From Bryum argenteum (taxonomy: Eukaryota; Streptophyta; Bryopsida; Bryales; Bryaceae): a DNA stretch of 64,000 nucleotides. Location of the stretch: positions 14,366,727-14,430,726 of the forward strand of contig CM073327.1 of the NCBI GenBank assembly GCA_037043015.1. Reading direction: 5' to 3'. Of the stretch, positions 44,802 through 56,333 are shown in pieces (position 1 is the first letter of the stretch; each line of letters begins with the position of its first letter). The notes beneath the pieces are model-generated. The model was given only the letters and a program-made list of their open reading frames with translations, did no database searches and had not been told where the DNA came from. The position numbers were made by a program, and so were the translations under genes.

Positions 44802-46589
44802 TTACTCCCGTGCAGTGAGACCGATCATTTGACGCATGCGTTCGAATTTGTCCCGTGGAAGCGGCTTGGTGAGTATATCTGCGATTTGATCAGCTGTGCA
44901 GACGTAGGTGATAGAGATGATCCCCTTCTGGTCGCATTCTCGGATGACGTGGTACTTCAAATCAATGTGCTTCGTGCGTTTGTGGTAGACCGGATTCTTG
45001 ACGAGCTTGATCGCCGACTGGTTGTCGCTGTGCAGTGTGGTCGGGATGTTTTGACGAGCACCGAGATCCGCTAGCAGGGTTCGCATCCATGTCGTCTCCT
45101 GGCTGGCTAGGTGCCCTGCAATGTACTCGGATTCCGTTGTGCTGCATGCGGTACAAGTCTGCTTCCTGCTCCCCCATGAGACAGGGCCACCGTTTAAGAG
45201 GAGGATAAAGCCGGATCTGGACTTTCGGTCATCAACATCACCTGCGTAATCAGCGTCACAATATGCAGTGAGGCGATTGTCAATGTGCTGCCCTCCGTAT
45301 GTGATGCACAAGTTAACTGTGCCACGCAAATATTTCAAGATGCGTTTAAGTGCCTGGATATGTGGCTGGCCGGGATTGTTGCTGAAACGAGCCACGTTGC
45401 TCACAGCATACGAGATGTCTGGTCGAGTGCCGAGCGCTGCCCACTGTAGGCAACCTACACCCTCTTTGTAGGGAAATGGAGTCGTGCTGCTGCCCATCTG
45501 GATACTCAGGTCAGCGGCACTGCTGGGGTCAGCAGGTACAGCAACGGCGTGGCATGACTCATGTGCGAACCGCTTAAGTACTCGCTCGATATATATGCTC
45601 TGATCCACCGTAAGAATCCGCTTGTTGCGGTCTCGGGTAATGTGTAGACCTACGTACATCTCAGCGAGGCCCTTGGTAATCTTGAAAGCGCCGTGCATAA
45701 AGTTGAGGATGTGCTCAATCTTGGCGGCTTCAGATCGAGGGCTGCATGCGATACCATCGTCTACCCAAATTGCAAGGATGAGCTTGGGATCGGAGTGGCT
45801 CACGTATACACAGCAGTCGGCTGTTGTAGACTGCAGGGTGAAAGTCTTGAGGAAGGAGTCAAATTTCCGGTTCCAGACTCGGGATGACTGCTTGAGCCCA
45901 TACAGGGCTTTGCGGAGGCGGCATACTTTGGCTCCAGCGCTGTTGTCTTCGAAACCCAGAGGCTGATCCATGAAGATGACTTCATCAATTTCTCCGTTGA
46001 GAAACGCACTACATACATCGAACTGAATGATGTCGAGATCATGGGCGGCAGCTATAGATAAGATGCTCCGGATGGAGTCAAACTTAACAACGGGGCTGTA
46101 AGTCTCTGTGTAGTCAATGCCATGCCTCTGTGTAAATCCCTTGGCGCAGAGACGGGCTTTGAAGCGTTGGACACCTCCATCAACTCCCAGCTTCAATTTG
46201 TACACCCATTTGCATTTAACAGTCTTCCTGTTAATTGGAAGTGGCTCTAAATCCCATGTGCGATTGAGCATGAGAGAGTCAAATTCCTCCTGCATGGCAA
46301 GCTGCCACTGTGACCGCTCGGGGCTAGCCATGGCCTCGTAGTATGTGGCTGGTTCAATCGGGAACGCATCAGGTGTCGCAGTGGCGACACATGCATAAGT
46401 GTTACGATCAAGCGGGTAGATCCAATCGCCAAACCGTGTAGGTGGGTTGCGTGAACGGCTCGGCGAGGGTGGCGGTTGAGCTTCCCGGAGAACAACGACT
46501 TCGGGCTGTATGTCAGCTGCGGTGGCCGGTTCCCAATTAGCAAGTGGGTCCTCGGCAGTCGGGAGAGGTTCATGCACCATGTCGCCCAA
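44802..46589 (-). pseudogene. Copia reverse transcriptase and RNase H portion
   Basis: An intact 595-codon stretch. Reverse transcriptase motifs include WDLEPLPINRKTVKCKWVYK, RFKARLCAKGFTQRHGIDY, FDVCSAFLNGEIDEVIFMDQ and YGLKQSSRVWNRKF. The catalytic box reads WVDD where YVDD is usual for Copia. RNase H follows, with CDADYAGDVDDRKSRSGF, STTESEYIA, LHSDNQSAIKL and RTKHIDLKYH. It is the 3' end of the element's polyprotein and is separated from integrase by frameshifts. On its own it lacks gag and protease upstream in frame. Whether W in the box is tolerated is not known to me. Confidence 0.93.
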
Positions 46590-46833
46590 GTCTACGATCG
46601 TGCCCTTGGCTTACATCGTCGCCGTTCGCTTACGTGTGCCCGGCTCTCGTCATCCGAACATTCTTTGTTGCTATCGGGTGACCGAGACGTAGGGGGTCTT
46701 GAGCTCCTCTGTTTGCGGCGGATAAGCGATGGGGTCGGCGCAGCTACTATCGGAGGTGGGAATATCGCTCCCACGGCTGGCTTCGGTTGTTAACCGGTGG
46801 ATCGGGGCTATCTCGCCGAGGTTGCGGGAGTTA

Positions 46834-48115
46834 TCATCTAGCCATATGCGCTCGTGCGTTTCTCATCGGTGGTGGGATCGGAGACCCATCTTCGTCAAAG
46901 AGGACGTCCCCGCTCTCGACGATCGTTCTAGTGTCCTGGTGCCAAATCCGGTATGCCTTGCTAGTGGTTGAGTAGCCAACTAGAACTCCTTTCTTGCTCT
47001 TCCGAGAGAGCTTGTGACGGAGCTCTTTCGGCACATGTACATAGGCATCACGACCAAAAATCCGGATGTGTGAGATCGATGGTTTTACCTTATGCCAAGC
47101 TTCATATGGGGTGACGCCATCAAGGGTCCTTGTAGCCGTCTGTTGAGGATATACACCTGCGATTTTTGATGCTTCCCCCAAAACCGCTCGTGTATGTTGG
47201 CGGCGAAGAAGAGCATGCTCCGCGCCGCTTCGAGGATTGTCCGGTTATCTCGCTCGCTCAGCGCCATTCTCGCTTCTCAGTGTGCACGGTGGTCAGGTCT
47301 TGGGCGATCTCCTTCTCGTCAAGATAAGCACGGAACTCGCGGCTGACGTACTCTGATCCTCGATCGCTTCGCACGACTTTCACGGTGTTACCCGTCTCAC
47401 GGTGAAGCTGGGCACAGAAGAGCTTAAAACATCGAAGAGAGTCAGGCTTGGTCTTAATGCAGTGAATTACTCTGTACCCTGTGCTATCGTCCTTAAATAA
47501 GGCGAAGTACAAGGAGCCTCCCACTGAGGCTATGGGTAGAGGACCACACAGATCGGTGTGAATCAGATCGCCCGGTAGTTGGGCTTTGGTCCTCGGTTCA
47601 TTTGTTGGAAAGGGGTTCCGATGCTGCTTTCCATAAGCACATCCTGAGCAAAAGGTATGACGACCATTGTCTAAGATTATGCCATCAACCATGCAGCGAG
47701 ACACCATTGTTCGAATGGTGGAGTGGCTAACATGAGCCAATCGTCTGTGCCATGTATCGAGGCTCTGTTTGCTCGCTGTCTTAGATGCGGTGCCGAAAGA
47801 ACTAGCAGTCAGGGCAGTGCTGGTATCGGTAGGTTTGACGACCTCAAAAAGCATGCGGTATAGACGGCAATGCACAGCGCCTTGCATTACAACCTTGTCG
47901 TCTTGAAGCAGTTGGCACCCAGTGTCGGTGTGCAAGGTATACATCTTTCTCTGAGCAGCTACATAGGTTGAGAAAAGATTGCGACCAAGATCAGGGACGT
48001 AGATCACATCTTTCAAGATGCCGTGTGTGATCTCTGGGGTGCCTTGGATCTTGATGATAACGTCGCCTATACCATGCACTTGCAGCATCGCTCCTCCAAT
48101 TCCTTGAACGTGTCA
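46834..48115 (-). pseudogene. Copia integrase portion, frameshifted
   Basis: After a premature TGA at 48113-48115, the frame continues to 47258 with the aspartic-protease tail, the HHCC zinc-binding domain (HRRLAHVSH, then CSGCAYGKQHRNPF) and the integrase core (DLIHTDLCGPLPIASVGGSL with its catalytic D; a second D in VVRSDRGSEY). A shift near 47260 moves the remaining core to another frame (47085-47267), and another near 47170 moves it again (46834-47181, ATRTLDGVTPYEAW, YVHVPKELRHKL). At least two frameshifts plus one nonsense codon therefore disable it. Confidence 0.9.
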
Positions 48116-49100
48116 ACACTCATGCAAGATATGTGTGAAAGTGGAGAAGGCTGTGCGATCTTGACACATGTGCTCGGTGCATCCGCTATCGACAAACCAG
48201 TATGTGGACTCACATGGAATGCTGTTGGTGTTCGCCATGTACGCCTTGTATGTGTCAGTCGAAGAGGTGGATGCTGCTGCTTTGCCCCGTGCTGATTCTT
48301 TGAGACTCTTCTTGGCTTCCTGATGCGCTTTCTTCTCCTCAGCACTGGCCTGACACTCGCGGCCCCAGTGACCAGTCTTTCCGCACGCCCAGCACTCCGT
48401 AATCAGCTTGCGATCATTTATCTCCTTCCGCCTGGATGCTCGCTCTGCTGTTGTGTACTCAGACGTAGGATTGCTGCCACTTTTGCCTTTTGAGGATGCT
48501 ACGAAAGCGGCAGCAGTGGCTGCTTCAGCTTCTACACGACTCTTGAGACGTTCTTCTATTGTGAGAAGATGGAGAGTCAGGTTATCGAGCGTCTTGTCAG
48601 CGGCTGGCATGATACTCCAGTTGGACAAAAAATGATCGTAACTAGCAGGTAAGTTGCAGAGAATCTTTGCTATGACAGCATTGTCATTGAACGTTTGATC
48701 TCCGCGACTAGTTAACTGGGTGATGATGACATCGATGTCACCAAGATATGCAGCTATGTTGCCATCGGAACCTAGCTGACACTTATAGAACGACTGTTGG
48801 AGAGCATGTATGTTTTCAGAGGCATTTCGCTCATGTAAGAGCTTCAGCTTGGTCCAAATACCATTGGAAGTTGTCACCGCTAACGTTCTTCAAGTACTTC
48901 TTATCAATGGCTTGACACAGGAGACCGAATGCCTGACTATCTTTCTTGATCCACTCGGAAAGATCTGCGGGGTTGGTATTTCCTGGCTTCGGTTCCGAGC
49001 CATCGACATGGCCCATTAGTTCCTTGCCAAGAAATACCGCTTGCATTTGGAATTTCCATAAATGAAAGTCCTGACCATTGAACCTGTCAATGTTCCCCAA
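48116..49100 (-). pseudogene. Copia gag and protease portion, frameshifted
   Basis: Starts at 49100 (MGNIDRFNGQDFHLWKFQMQ, a typical Copia gag N-terminus). A frameshift near 48840-48877 separates this first segment from the rest (KLKLLHERNASENIHALQQS). The later part carries the zinc knuckle CWACGKTGHWGREC (C-X2-C-X4-H-X4-C) and the protease active site WFVDSGCTEHMCQ. It ends at the TGA shared with the integrase portion. Confidence 0.9.
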
Positions 49101-49270
49101 ATCTCGAGTTGTCCATCTTTGTAGCTATGGACTGTATGCAAAATCAAAGTATAAATGAGCACTATTCCTGTGGGGATGACGTAACGAAAGTTGGGACAAG
49201 ATACGATGCAGTAAAGATGCTAACAGTACTAAGACAAACAGTGACGCAGCTTTACAATACTACGTGTAAA

Positions 49271-49281
49271 GGCCCATAACC
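49271..49281 (-). promoter_or_regulatory. Primer binding site: internal tRNA-iMet (half-tRNA) type
   Basis: Immediately inside the 5' LTR the element's strand reads GGTTATGGGCC. Its complement GGCCCATAACC equals the anticodon arm (about nucleotides 29-39) of plant initiator tRNA-Met, not the 3' CCA end used by most plant Copia elements (TGGTATCAGAG). This is the arrangement described for Drosophila copia and yeast Ty5, which are primed by a cleaved 5' half of tRNA-iMet. tRNA sequence and numbering are from memory. Confidence 0.8.
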
Positions 49282-49654
49282 TGTTGTATTATACTGACGA
49301 TACACAAAGTAAACCCATGACACAGTCAACCAAGCTTGATGCCAATAATATTGTATTGCATTGAGCACATCACTGCACACAATTCTTGGTACCAAAGGCT
49401 TGGTATCCAACTCTCACACTTGACATCAGGTCTTGACACCGAAGGCTCCAAGAAACCCTCCGCGCATGCGCACACCGACGTACACGCATACATTAAGAGA
49501 GCTAAACGGTAGTAGCCGCTTTGATACATACTAAGTCGTCGAGTCGGCAAGAACAAGAAGGCATCATGATACCCTACTGGCCTAGCTGGATGTTCCTCCT
49601 CCATGGATGTCACTAGCACCGTGCTGTACATTTGTATTGTACACTCATACAACA
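49282..49654 (-). repeat. 5' LTR of the Copia element
   Basis: 373 bp, TGTTG...CAACA. Transcription would run leftward from here. A candidate TATA element was not singled out. Confidence 0.95.
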
Positions 49655-49659
49655 TATTA

Positions 49660-51629
49660 CTCTAGGGAGATCCATACCATTCCCGACAGAAGTTCGACAG
49701 TCATCTTACAATCATGTTGTGATAGTTTGTGGTCAGATGTGTGACTACCGTCAAAACATGGTTTTATATCATGACCATCAATAGTCATATATATCGAATC
49801 GTTTACTCTAAGTAAGTCGCTTTGAACAATATGACTACACCCATAGTCATAAAACAGTGAATTTGTTGTATTGATGAGAACTTTTGCAATGTTTGAGCTA
49901 CATCAAAAGTAAATGCAATATAGAGTAAAACAAGAGCTATATAATCCTTTACATGAAATCTGTATTCTCTCTTTTCGAAATCCTAATATCCACTCAAACA
50001 TTCGTAAATAAGGCTAATCGTTTATACCACATTCCGACCTCCACGTCTACGAGTCAATGGCTTAGGCTCTCCAATATATGCCATCTCATCCTACTCACCA
50101 TGCCCACACAATGTACTTCTTGATAATCTTACCAAACAACACTACCCTGCATTTGTGGACATTCAGGGGCGCACGCGAAAGCAATGTTGTCTTATGAGAC
50201 AAAATTCCTATTCATTTGTCAAACACAACTCAAATGAGATGTACATTTGATACATGTCTCAAATGTATATCACATCTGAATTGTGTCTGACAAATGAGTT
50301 AGAATCTTGTCTGATAAGACAACCTTGCGCTCAAGTGAGAACATCCGGATGCACCCCTCGATATTGAACTAAGTAATTCGACAACCCACTGTTCAATAAA
50401 GTACATCCTAAGGAAGAGTGCTCACATATGGCTCAATACTTAGATTCCTCAATCTGTAGTGAAGATAACAATGGAAGATATTTTTATACTTGGTGAAAGT
50501 AAGCGGAATGACAGTCATATTAGACTCATGATTCTTAAGCCTTTTTACAATTTGCTATGAATTTTTGAAGTGGTCTCATAGGTGTTTCTAAAATGGTGCC
50601 TTAATTTTGCACCATATAATATTTGCCGTGAGTACATGCTATTCTTAAGTGAAGAAGCTAATATGTACGTTTGTATTAAACAACCTAGTGCTCCATTATG
50701 GGTGGTTACATATGGATAATTTTGAAAACTCTTCATTATGAGTATGCAAATTGAGTATTTTGATCCAACAAAATTTGCTCGTGCAATTTGTACTGTATTA
50801 TTTGTACTGTATTATTTAGTAAAAAATAGCTAGGGTACACGAGACCCTATACCAACAAGTACACCCCCATGTGACATTTTACATCCACCTTGGGTATAAA
50901 ATGCCACATTTGAGGTGTATTCACGTGCTATACCCAAAATACTTTTTCACTAATTATGTTTAATGCATAACCAAGTTCCAAAAGCCTTGATCTCATCATT
51001 AAAATATTGTACATATTATATATAAGCACAATAACCACCTTCACAACACATGTGCCCCTAACCACAACTATATCTAGCTCATATTGAAGGGAAAAGTCGG
51101 TTCATACAAGGTCTACAATGCTTGTCATGTTCATAAAATTGCGATTTTGCTCATTTTTAATATGTACACATATATGTGTATTGAACCAAGCTAAGAAAAA
51201 TAGGGAAACAATGTATACAAGTATAAAATTACTTTTGCTTTTGGGAAGTTGCTAAGTTTGGGAAGTGACTTATCAAAAATCTAAAATTGTACGTGCTATT
51301 TAGATGTTGCTATTTAGATGTCTGATGAACATATAATACAACATATGATTGATATATTGGAAATTGACACATTTGATACATAGTTATTAAATAGAGGTTT
51401 GGAAATTCAACCACTCATATAAGCTACCAACAATAAAAATAATATTTAATTCATATGAAATTATTTTTAAAAGTTATAATCTAATGTCTATTCAAATTTT
51501 AGGAGATATCTTTTAAGGTCACAATAATTAAACGGTATTTGTGGAAGGTCAAGAGAAGTGCATTCATATATTGGTAAATCATAAATTCATGCAACCTTTC
51601 ATGTAATTCAAAGCGGTCTTCTTTGTACA
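49660..51629. other. AT-rich spacer
   Basis: No gene recognised. At about 50205-50320 there are inversely related phrases (GTCTTATGAGACAAAATTCC and GTCTGATAAGACAACCTTGC), a weak fold-back of about 120 bp with CAAATGAGATGTACATTTGA at its centre, possibly a small MITE. Confidence 0.4.
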
Positions 51630-52470
51630 TTGTTACAACTATCATTAAATAACCTTTACATGCATACATTGATGTATAATTTTTTATCTTGATTATAAAT
51701 TTAAACAATGGATAAATTTATATGGATAACAATTCCAAACTTTGACCCCAATAACTTCCCTAGAAAGAGATTCATTCTTTTTCATTCCTCTTCAATAAAA
51801 AACTTTGTTGTTGTTAATGAAACATTCAAGAAGTCATTACATTTCTCCGACAATACATATTATAATTCTTTATGATAAGATCTTTGCCTCTCTTTTGAAG
51901 GTACCTTGTTTTTTGAATTTATATAAGTATAATTCATGTCATGGACACAATAGGATGATCTGTCTACAAGATTGTAAGAGTTTACATGGGATAATAAAGC
52001 ATGACCTTGGGGATGTTATATAGTCCACCTTCATTTGCATCAAAACAATCATATGTAAAAAGTTGTGTACAACAATGTCCCCCAAAACTACTGATTTTAT
52101 TATGCAAAGATTACCAGTACATAATTACCAAGCATGTTCAGTTTTGAATGTGCATGGAGGCAATCGATAGGTTACCATGATCATGAGGAAGTTTTTCAAA
52201 AGAAAGGATAAAGTTTCTATCGATAGGTCACCATGATCATGAGGAAGTTTTTCAAAAGAAAGGATAAAGTTTCTCTTGATTCTGCGATAACTCTTCTTGC
52301 TTCAAAATTTTTCTCAACTTTAAAGACTTCATTAGTGGTCGAAGAATGTCTTCCATTCTTTCATGTATATTGTTCAGAGGTTTATGTTGCATGTATTTTA
52401 CTATGCCTCTTGGCCCAGTACCAAGTTAGCACAATCATTTTAACGCATGTAAAGAAAAATAAAATAAAAT
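51630..52470 (+). repeat. Old dispersed repeat, copy 2 (paired with 40470-41660)
   Basis: Collinear with the 40.5-kb copy; further similarity to the 41.7-kb duplication follows at 52700-52850, so the parent element is probably at least 2 kb long. No coding capacity remains. Confidence 0.6.
52164..52275 (+). repeat. 56-bp tandem duplication
   Basis: Two units of 56 bp, each with GATAGGT(T/C)ACCATGATCAT, then GAGGAAGTTTTTCAAAAG and AAAGGATAAAGTTTCT; only about one base differs. Recent local duplication inside an otherwise old repeat. Confidence 0.85.
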
Positions 52471-52589
52471 AAAATATATACATACATAATAAAAATACTT
52501 ATTTTAGTATAAAGATATGTAAAAAATAAAAATTCTTGAACACTCATCACTTTTTATAGAGCTTCTTTAAGGCTTTTTTATATGTTTGC

Positions 52590-52665
52590 TGATTAAAAAA
52601 ATGAAAAAAATGAAAAAAAAAATAAAAAAAAATAAAAAAAATAAAAAAATAAAAAATAAAATAGC
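52590..52665. repeat. A-rich low-complexity tract (AAAAAAT units)
   Basis: Roughly 75 bp of A runs broken by single T or G residues. Confidence 0.75.
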
Positions 52666-52952
52666 ATGAGATTAAAATTGAAGTAGTTTTATGATTTTTT
52701 CTTAATAATAATGTTATACATGTAAATGAAACTAGCAAGAAATATTACCTGATTCATTGGTGATAATAATCAAATGTAGATATGGAGAGGATTATGAATT
52801 AGTCACTAAAACTCATAGTGAACTCATTGGGCAAGTCATGAAAAAGGCTCAACTCAAAGTTAATAGCCAAAAAAACATACACCAAATGATACAATTTAAT
52901 TAACCTATTCCAAGAAAAAGTTATAGAAGTTATTTTAAAAGTTCCACCAAAC

Positions 52953-53058
52953 TACTCCCTCTGTCCCATTATAATTGTCTACTAGGTTTTCTCAAATCTA
53001 ACTCGGGAAGTAGATTTGAGAGAACCTACTGGTCAATTATAATGGGACAGAGGGAGTA
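52953..53058. mobile_element. Stowaway-type fold-back MITE, copy 3
   Basis: Practically the reverse complement of the element at 15398-15502, including the asymmetric loop (TAACTCGGGAAGTAGATTTG here, CAAATCTACTTCCCGAGTTA there). TA at both ends; 106 bp. The near-identity shows the family was active more recently than the surrounding repeats. Confidence 0.87.
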
Positions 53059-54325
53059 GTATTTTCTCACAACACACATAGCCTGTCGCCAGATTTCTCA
53101 ACTCTGCGATCCTCTTCTTCGTTGGTCTCCGTGATGCATGCCTTTGCCTGCATAACCCATTCAACTCTAAATGAGATTGGAGCAGAAATTCCTTCACAGC
53201 CAATTCTTCAAACAAGAAACAGCCCACTGCATAAGTTTCTGCAAATGATTTGCCACTAAAGAATAGAAACTTTCATCGCATATAGTCACATGCACCAATC
53301 CTTACGACCTCTTTTTCCAACGAGAAAGAACACACCTCATCACAGGATCTGCGAATAATAGGCCAATTTTTGTGCCAGTTTGACAGTTGCAACTTGATAT
53401 TGCTCGCAAAACTAGCCACATACAACCAATTCTTTTGGATGAGAAATAGCACTGTAGAATTATAAACCAGTGATTGTGCTTACCAGATTGACAGGCCCTT
53501 CAAATTCTATCTCTCTTCACCAAGCAATCCTGCACATCGCTTAAAATTTCTAGCACCAAAGACTGAGAAATTCTACAGTTAGTACCGTAGGATTAAGGTA
53601 ACAGAACCTTCAAGGTGGATGATCAAAGGAATAGTGCTGAAGGGAACCTAACAACCCTGAAGGCTGCTTCCTAAAACCTTGAGCATAGCAAACAAACGAA
53701 AATGCAATTCCTTTCACTCTGAAAACAGACAAAAATCTAATACGCGGTTTCATAAACGGATCCTGTTTCTGAACCGCAATAGGAGCTGTAACGGTCTCCA
53801 ATCGATATGGTGGTACCCTGGACCCTAATGATGGGTGTAGACATCTGCATGAAGCTGGAGAGTGCCCTGTGCCTCTTTGGAGCGAGCATAAGAGGCAACT
53901 AAATTAACAACCAGCATGTCCGATCCGGGCTATACAGACAGAAGTCGAAACACCATACACCCCGTTGCCTCCAATGATGCTACAAACCTAATCCTACACA
54001 CGAAGAAGTTAAGCGAAGCGAGGTTTGAAGATCGATACCGTTGAGAGCGTTATGGTTCTCTATGGACGCGGACCTAGCCTCGATCTGCATTACATATTGA
54101 GGATACATGGGTGCCGCGACAGCTTGTGTACATGTGCGCAGGCCTTTTGCTGCTTATCACAGGTTCAATCACTAATCTCTCCGGGCATTCCTAGAAAGAT
54201 TAGTAGTTCAACTTGTGAATCCTCTTGTGGTCCATGCATCGTGAATTACTTCGAGCAAATCCGGCATGGTCTTCTCTCAATTTATTGGTTCCAGGGTTTG
54301 TCTTCCCACAGTGCAGGGCGTGCAC
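53059..54325. other. Possible internal remnant of an LTR element
   Basis: Lies between a MITE and the polypurine tract plus LTR at 54326-54920, so the distal part is probably internal retroelement sequence, but I recognise no gag or pol motif in any frame. The plus frame at 54025-54387 runs into the LTR and is not credible as a gene. Confidence 0.35.
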
Positions 54326-54339
54326 TAGGAGGGGGAAGA
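54326..54339 (+). promoter_or_regulatory. Polypurine tract of an orphan 3' LTR
   Basis: The purine run AGGAGGGGGAAGA lies directly before TGTTGG, the position expected for the plus-strand primer of an LTR element on the plus strand. Confidence 0.6.
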
Positions 54340-54920
54340 TGTTGGAATTCTGTAATCAATAATAATATATTATATAGTTCAAGGTAACTTGCCACCCAAC
54401 CATAGAAGGAGATATTGAATGGAATAGTTCAACCAATTGTATCTCCTTCACCCTCCAAGCTACATTATATACCATTAAGACATATGTCTTATGGTGTTCC
54501 CACTACAAACTTGTATGGTGTTCCCACTACACACTTGTATAGTGCTTCGGTTACCATAAACTAAAGAGTCTTCGGAAACCCAATTCCAACAGAAGGCCAA
54601 ATGGCGAATTGAGCACTGGACTTATATACCCCTAGTGCAAGGCGCGTCCAAAGCACGTCCCAAGGCCTGCCCCAAGGCGCGTCCCAAGACTCTGAAGACC
54701 AAGTTTGCGAAGACCGAAGACCAAGGCTGGCGAAGATCGAAGCTCGTGTAGACCGGGGCTGGCAAAGTCCGAGGCTGACAAAGATTGAGGTTGCTGATGA
54801 AGACCGAGGCTGGGGAAGACCGAGGCTGGGGAAGACCACCGAGGCTGACGAAGTCTAAGGCTGCGAAGACCGAGGCTGCAAACTGAATTTTAATGTGGGT
54901 ACGACATTACCTCCCCAACA
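54340..54920 (+). mobile_element. Orphan 3' LTR (581 bp)
   Basis: Starts TGTTGGAATT and ends CTCCCCAACA (TGTTGG...CCAACA inverted termini) with a polypurine tract just outside its left edge. No partner LTR or target duplication was found (left flank GAAGA, right flank TTAAT), consistent with a 3' LTR whose element has lost its 5' portion. The distal third contains tandem repeats (see 54640-54890). Confidence 0.6.
54640..54890 (+). repeat. Short tandem repeats within the LTR
   Basis: Two adjoining arrays: AAGGCGCGTCCC-type units of about 12-20 bp (54640-54692), then about ten variants of GAAGACCGAGGCTGGGG (about 17 bp, 54695-54885). Higher GC than the flanks. The apparent minus-strand frame here only translates the repeat. 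Confidence 0.75.
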
Positions 54921-55736
54921 TTAATTTTCTTGTAAGGGCAACAACGATTTGGGATAACTTTGATTCCTTAAAAATTGAGATAGTAGTTATTGATAGTGCT
55001 TTTTAAAGTTTCACTTCTTAGAGTAGAAGTCAAATTACATTTCATTTCGTACTTGCTAAAATCATTCTCATCTTCAATCAATTGATTAAAAAATGAATTA
55101 AAATATGATAAATTGTTGTTACGTTTTTCAAGTTGTATCCGAGGTGGAAAGCCAAAATGGTTGTTTCGTCTTTTATAATCATCTAAGGTAGTCACATGAT
55201 GGTTTTAGTTTTAGTAATTTACGCTATACTTTCATCTAAATGTTGTAACACATACATACTAGGTGTACTAAAATTTTCAAAGCCAGATTCAAATTTTTGA
55301 ATATTATTACGCACATTTTAGTTTTCAAGCCCATATAGGGTTGCCGAAACTATTAATTGTTTAGTATTTACTTAAATTTGTTTTTTTATATATGTTTTTT
55401 AAGAATATTTAGTGTGACGCACTATAATTGCAATCATCACTCTAAATATCAAAAAACCTACTTTTGTACAACTTTTATATGTAAATTCTCACACTATTTA
55501 TGCAAAATAGTAACTCTTTGACATTGTAATCTTTTGAAATCTAAATATAGTTTTTGTAAGGAAATGAAATTTGAGATGAAATTTTAGATTGAAATTTAAT
55601 TAATATGTGGATAAATTGTTTAATGATCAAGATTGAAAATAGAAGCCACCAAGAGATGATAGTAATATGATTAATATTTACATAAAGTAGAAACACCAAA
55701 CAATACAATATCTTTGATAAATACCAAAAAAACTAA
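54921..55736. other. AT-rich spacer
   Basis: No gene or element recognised. Confidence 0.35.
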
Positions 55737-56333
55737 TCTCTCTAAATATTAAGGCACAAAGTTTGTTTGTGACAATATGATATTGGGTAGTGCGGGAAAT
55801 AATCGGATTGCAAATTGGACGCGAATTGGACCAAAGGATCCCCTAATGCTGAATTTCAAAGTATTCATGGTCCCGACAAATACGTTAAAGCATTTGTATA
55901 AACATTGCAACGCCGCGCAAACATACTAGTCTCTCATTGCAACGCCGTGCAAACATACTAGTCTCTCTATATATCAAAACGTTAAAGCATTTGTATAAAC
56001 ATGGCAATGTCGCGCAAACATACTGGTCTCTCTATATATTAAGCCAAGAAGTTTGTTTTGAGTGTGCGTGCCTAACATTACGATCTCAGGCACCACTAAT
56101 TGGATCGGAGCGCACAAGGAGTCGTTGGAAGGAGGTTTTTGTGTAGAGGTTTTGGCAATTATCGGATCGCAAATGAGAGTGACAGATCCCTAGATATTGA
56201 ATAATAAAGAGATTATGGCCCCCAAATTCACTATGAATTGTAAGAGATGCCCTAATGGAGATCTAGCATAAAAACAAGAGGGGCAAGGTCAAAGTATTTA
56301 AGTAGATGTGGCAATGCCGCAAGGGCATACTAG
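55737..56333 (+). mobile_element. Head-to-tail concatemer of four Helitron-like units
   Basis: Four units abut with no spacer: 55737-55929, 55930-55961, 55962-56026 and 56027-56333. Each begins TCTCTC (three continue TCTCTCTA(A/T)ATAT...) and ends CTAG or CTGG followed by T, the TC...CTRR signature of Helitrons. The base before the first unit is A, and T follows the last, the canonical A/T insertion site. Before each CTRR is a GC-rich hairpin-capable word (GCAACGCCGCGC, GCAATGTCGCGC, GCAATGCCGC). Units 2 and 3 consist of little more than the two termini. The interiors of units 1 and 4 are related to the copies at 10.8, 11.5 and 30.7-31.2 kb. No Rep or helicase is encoded. Confidence 0.8.

Larger units (their letters stand above)
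44346..49654 (-). mobile_element. Complete but inactive Copia LTR retrotransposon (5309 bp)
   Basis: Minus-strand element with two near-identical LTRs (44346-44716 and 49282-49654) that start TGTTG and end CAACA, flanked by a perfect 5-bp duplication TATTA (44341-44345 and 49655-49659). Internal order on the minus strand is primer site, gag, protease, integrase, reverse transcriptase, RNase H, polypurine tract: the integrase-before-RT order of Ty1/Copia (Pseudoviridae-type) elements. The coding region is broken by several frameshifts and a TGA, so it cannot make its full polyprotein. The LTRs differ at roughly 15-20 positions over about 370 bp, so the insertion is neither fresh nor ancient. 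Confidence 0.95.

Noticed and set aside
54340-54920. Solo LTR
   Set aside because: The expected 5-bp duplication is absent (GAAGA against TTAAT) and a polypurine tract sits outside the left edge, so an orphan 3' LTR is the better reading.
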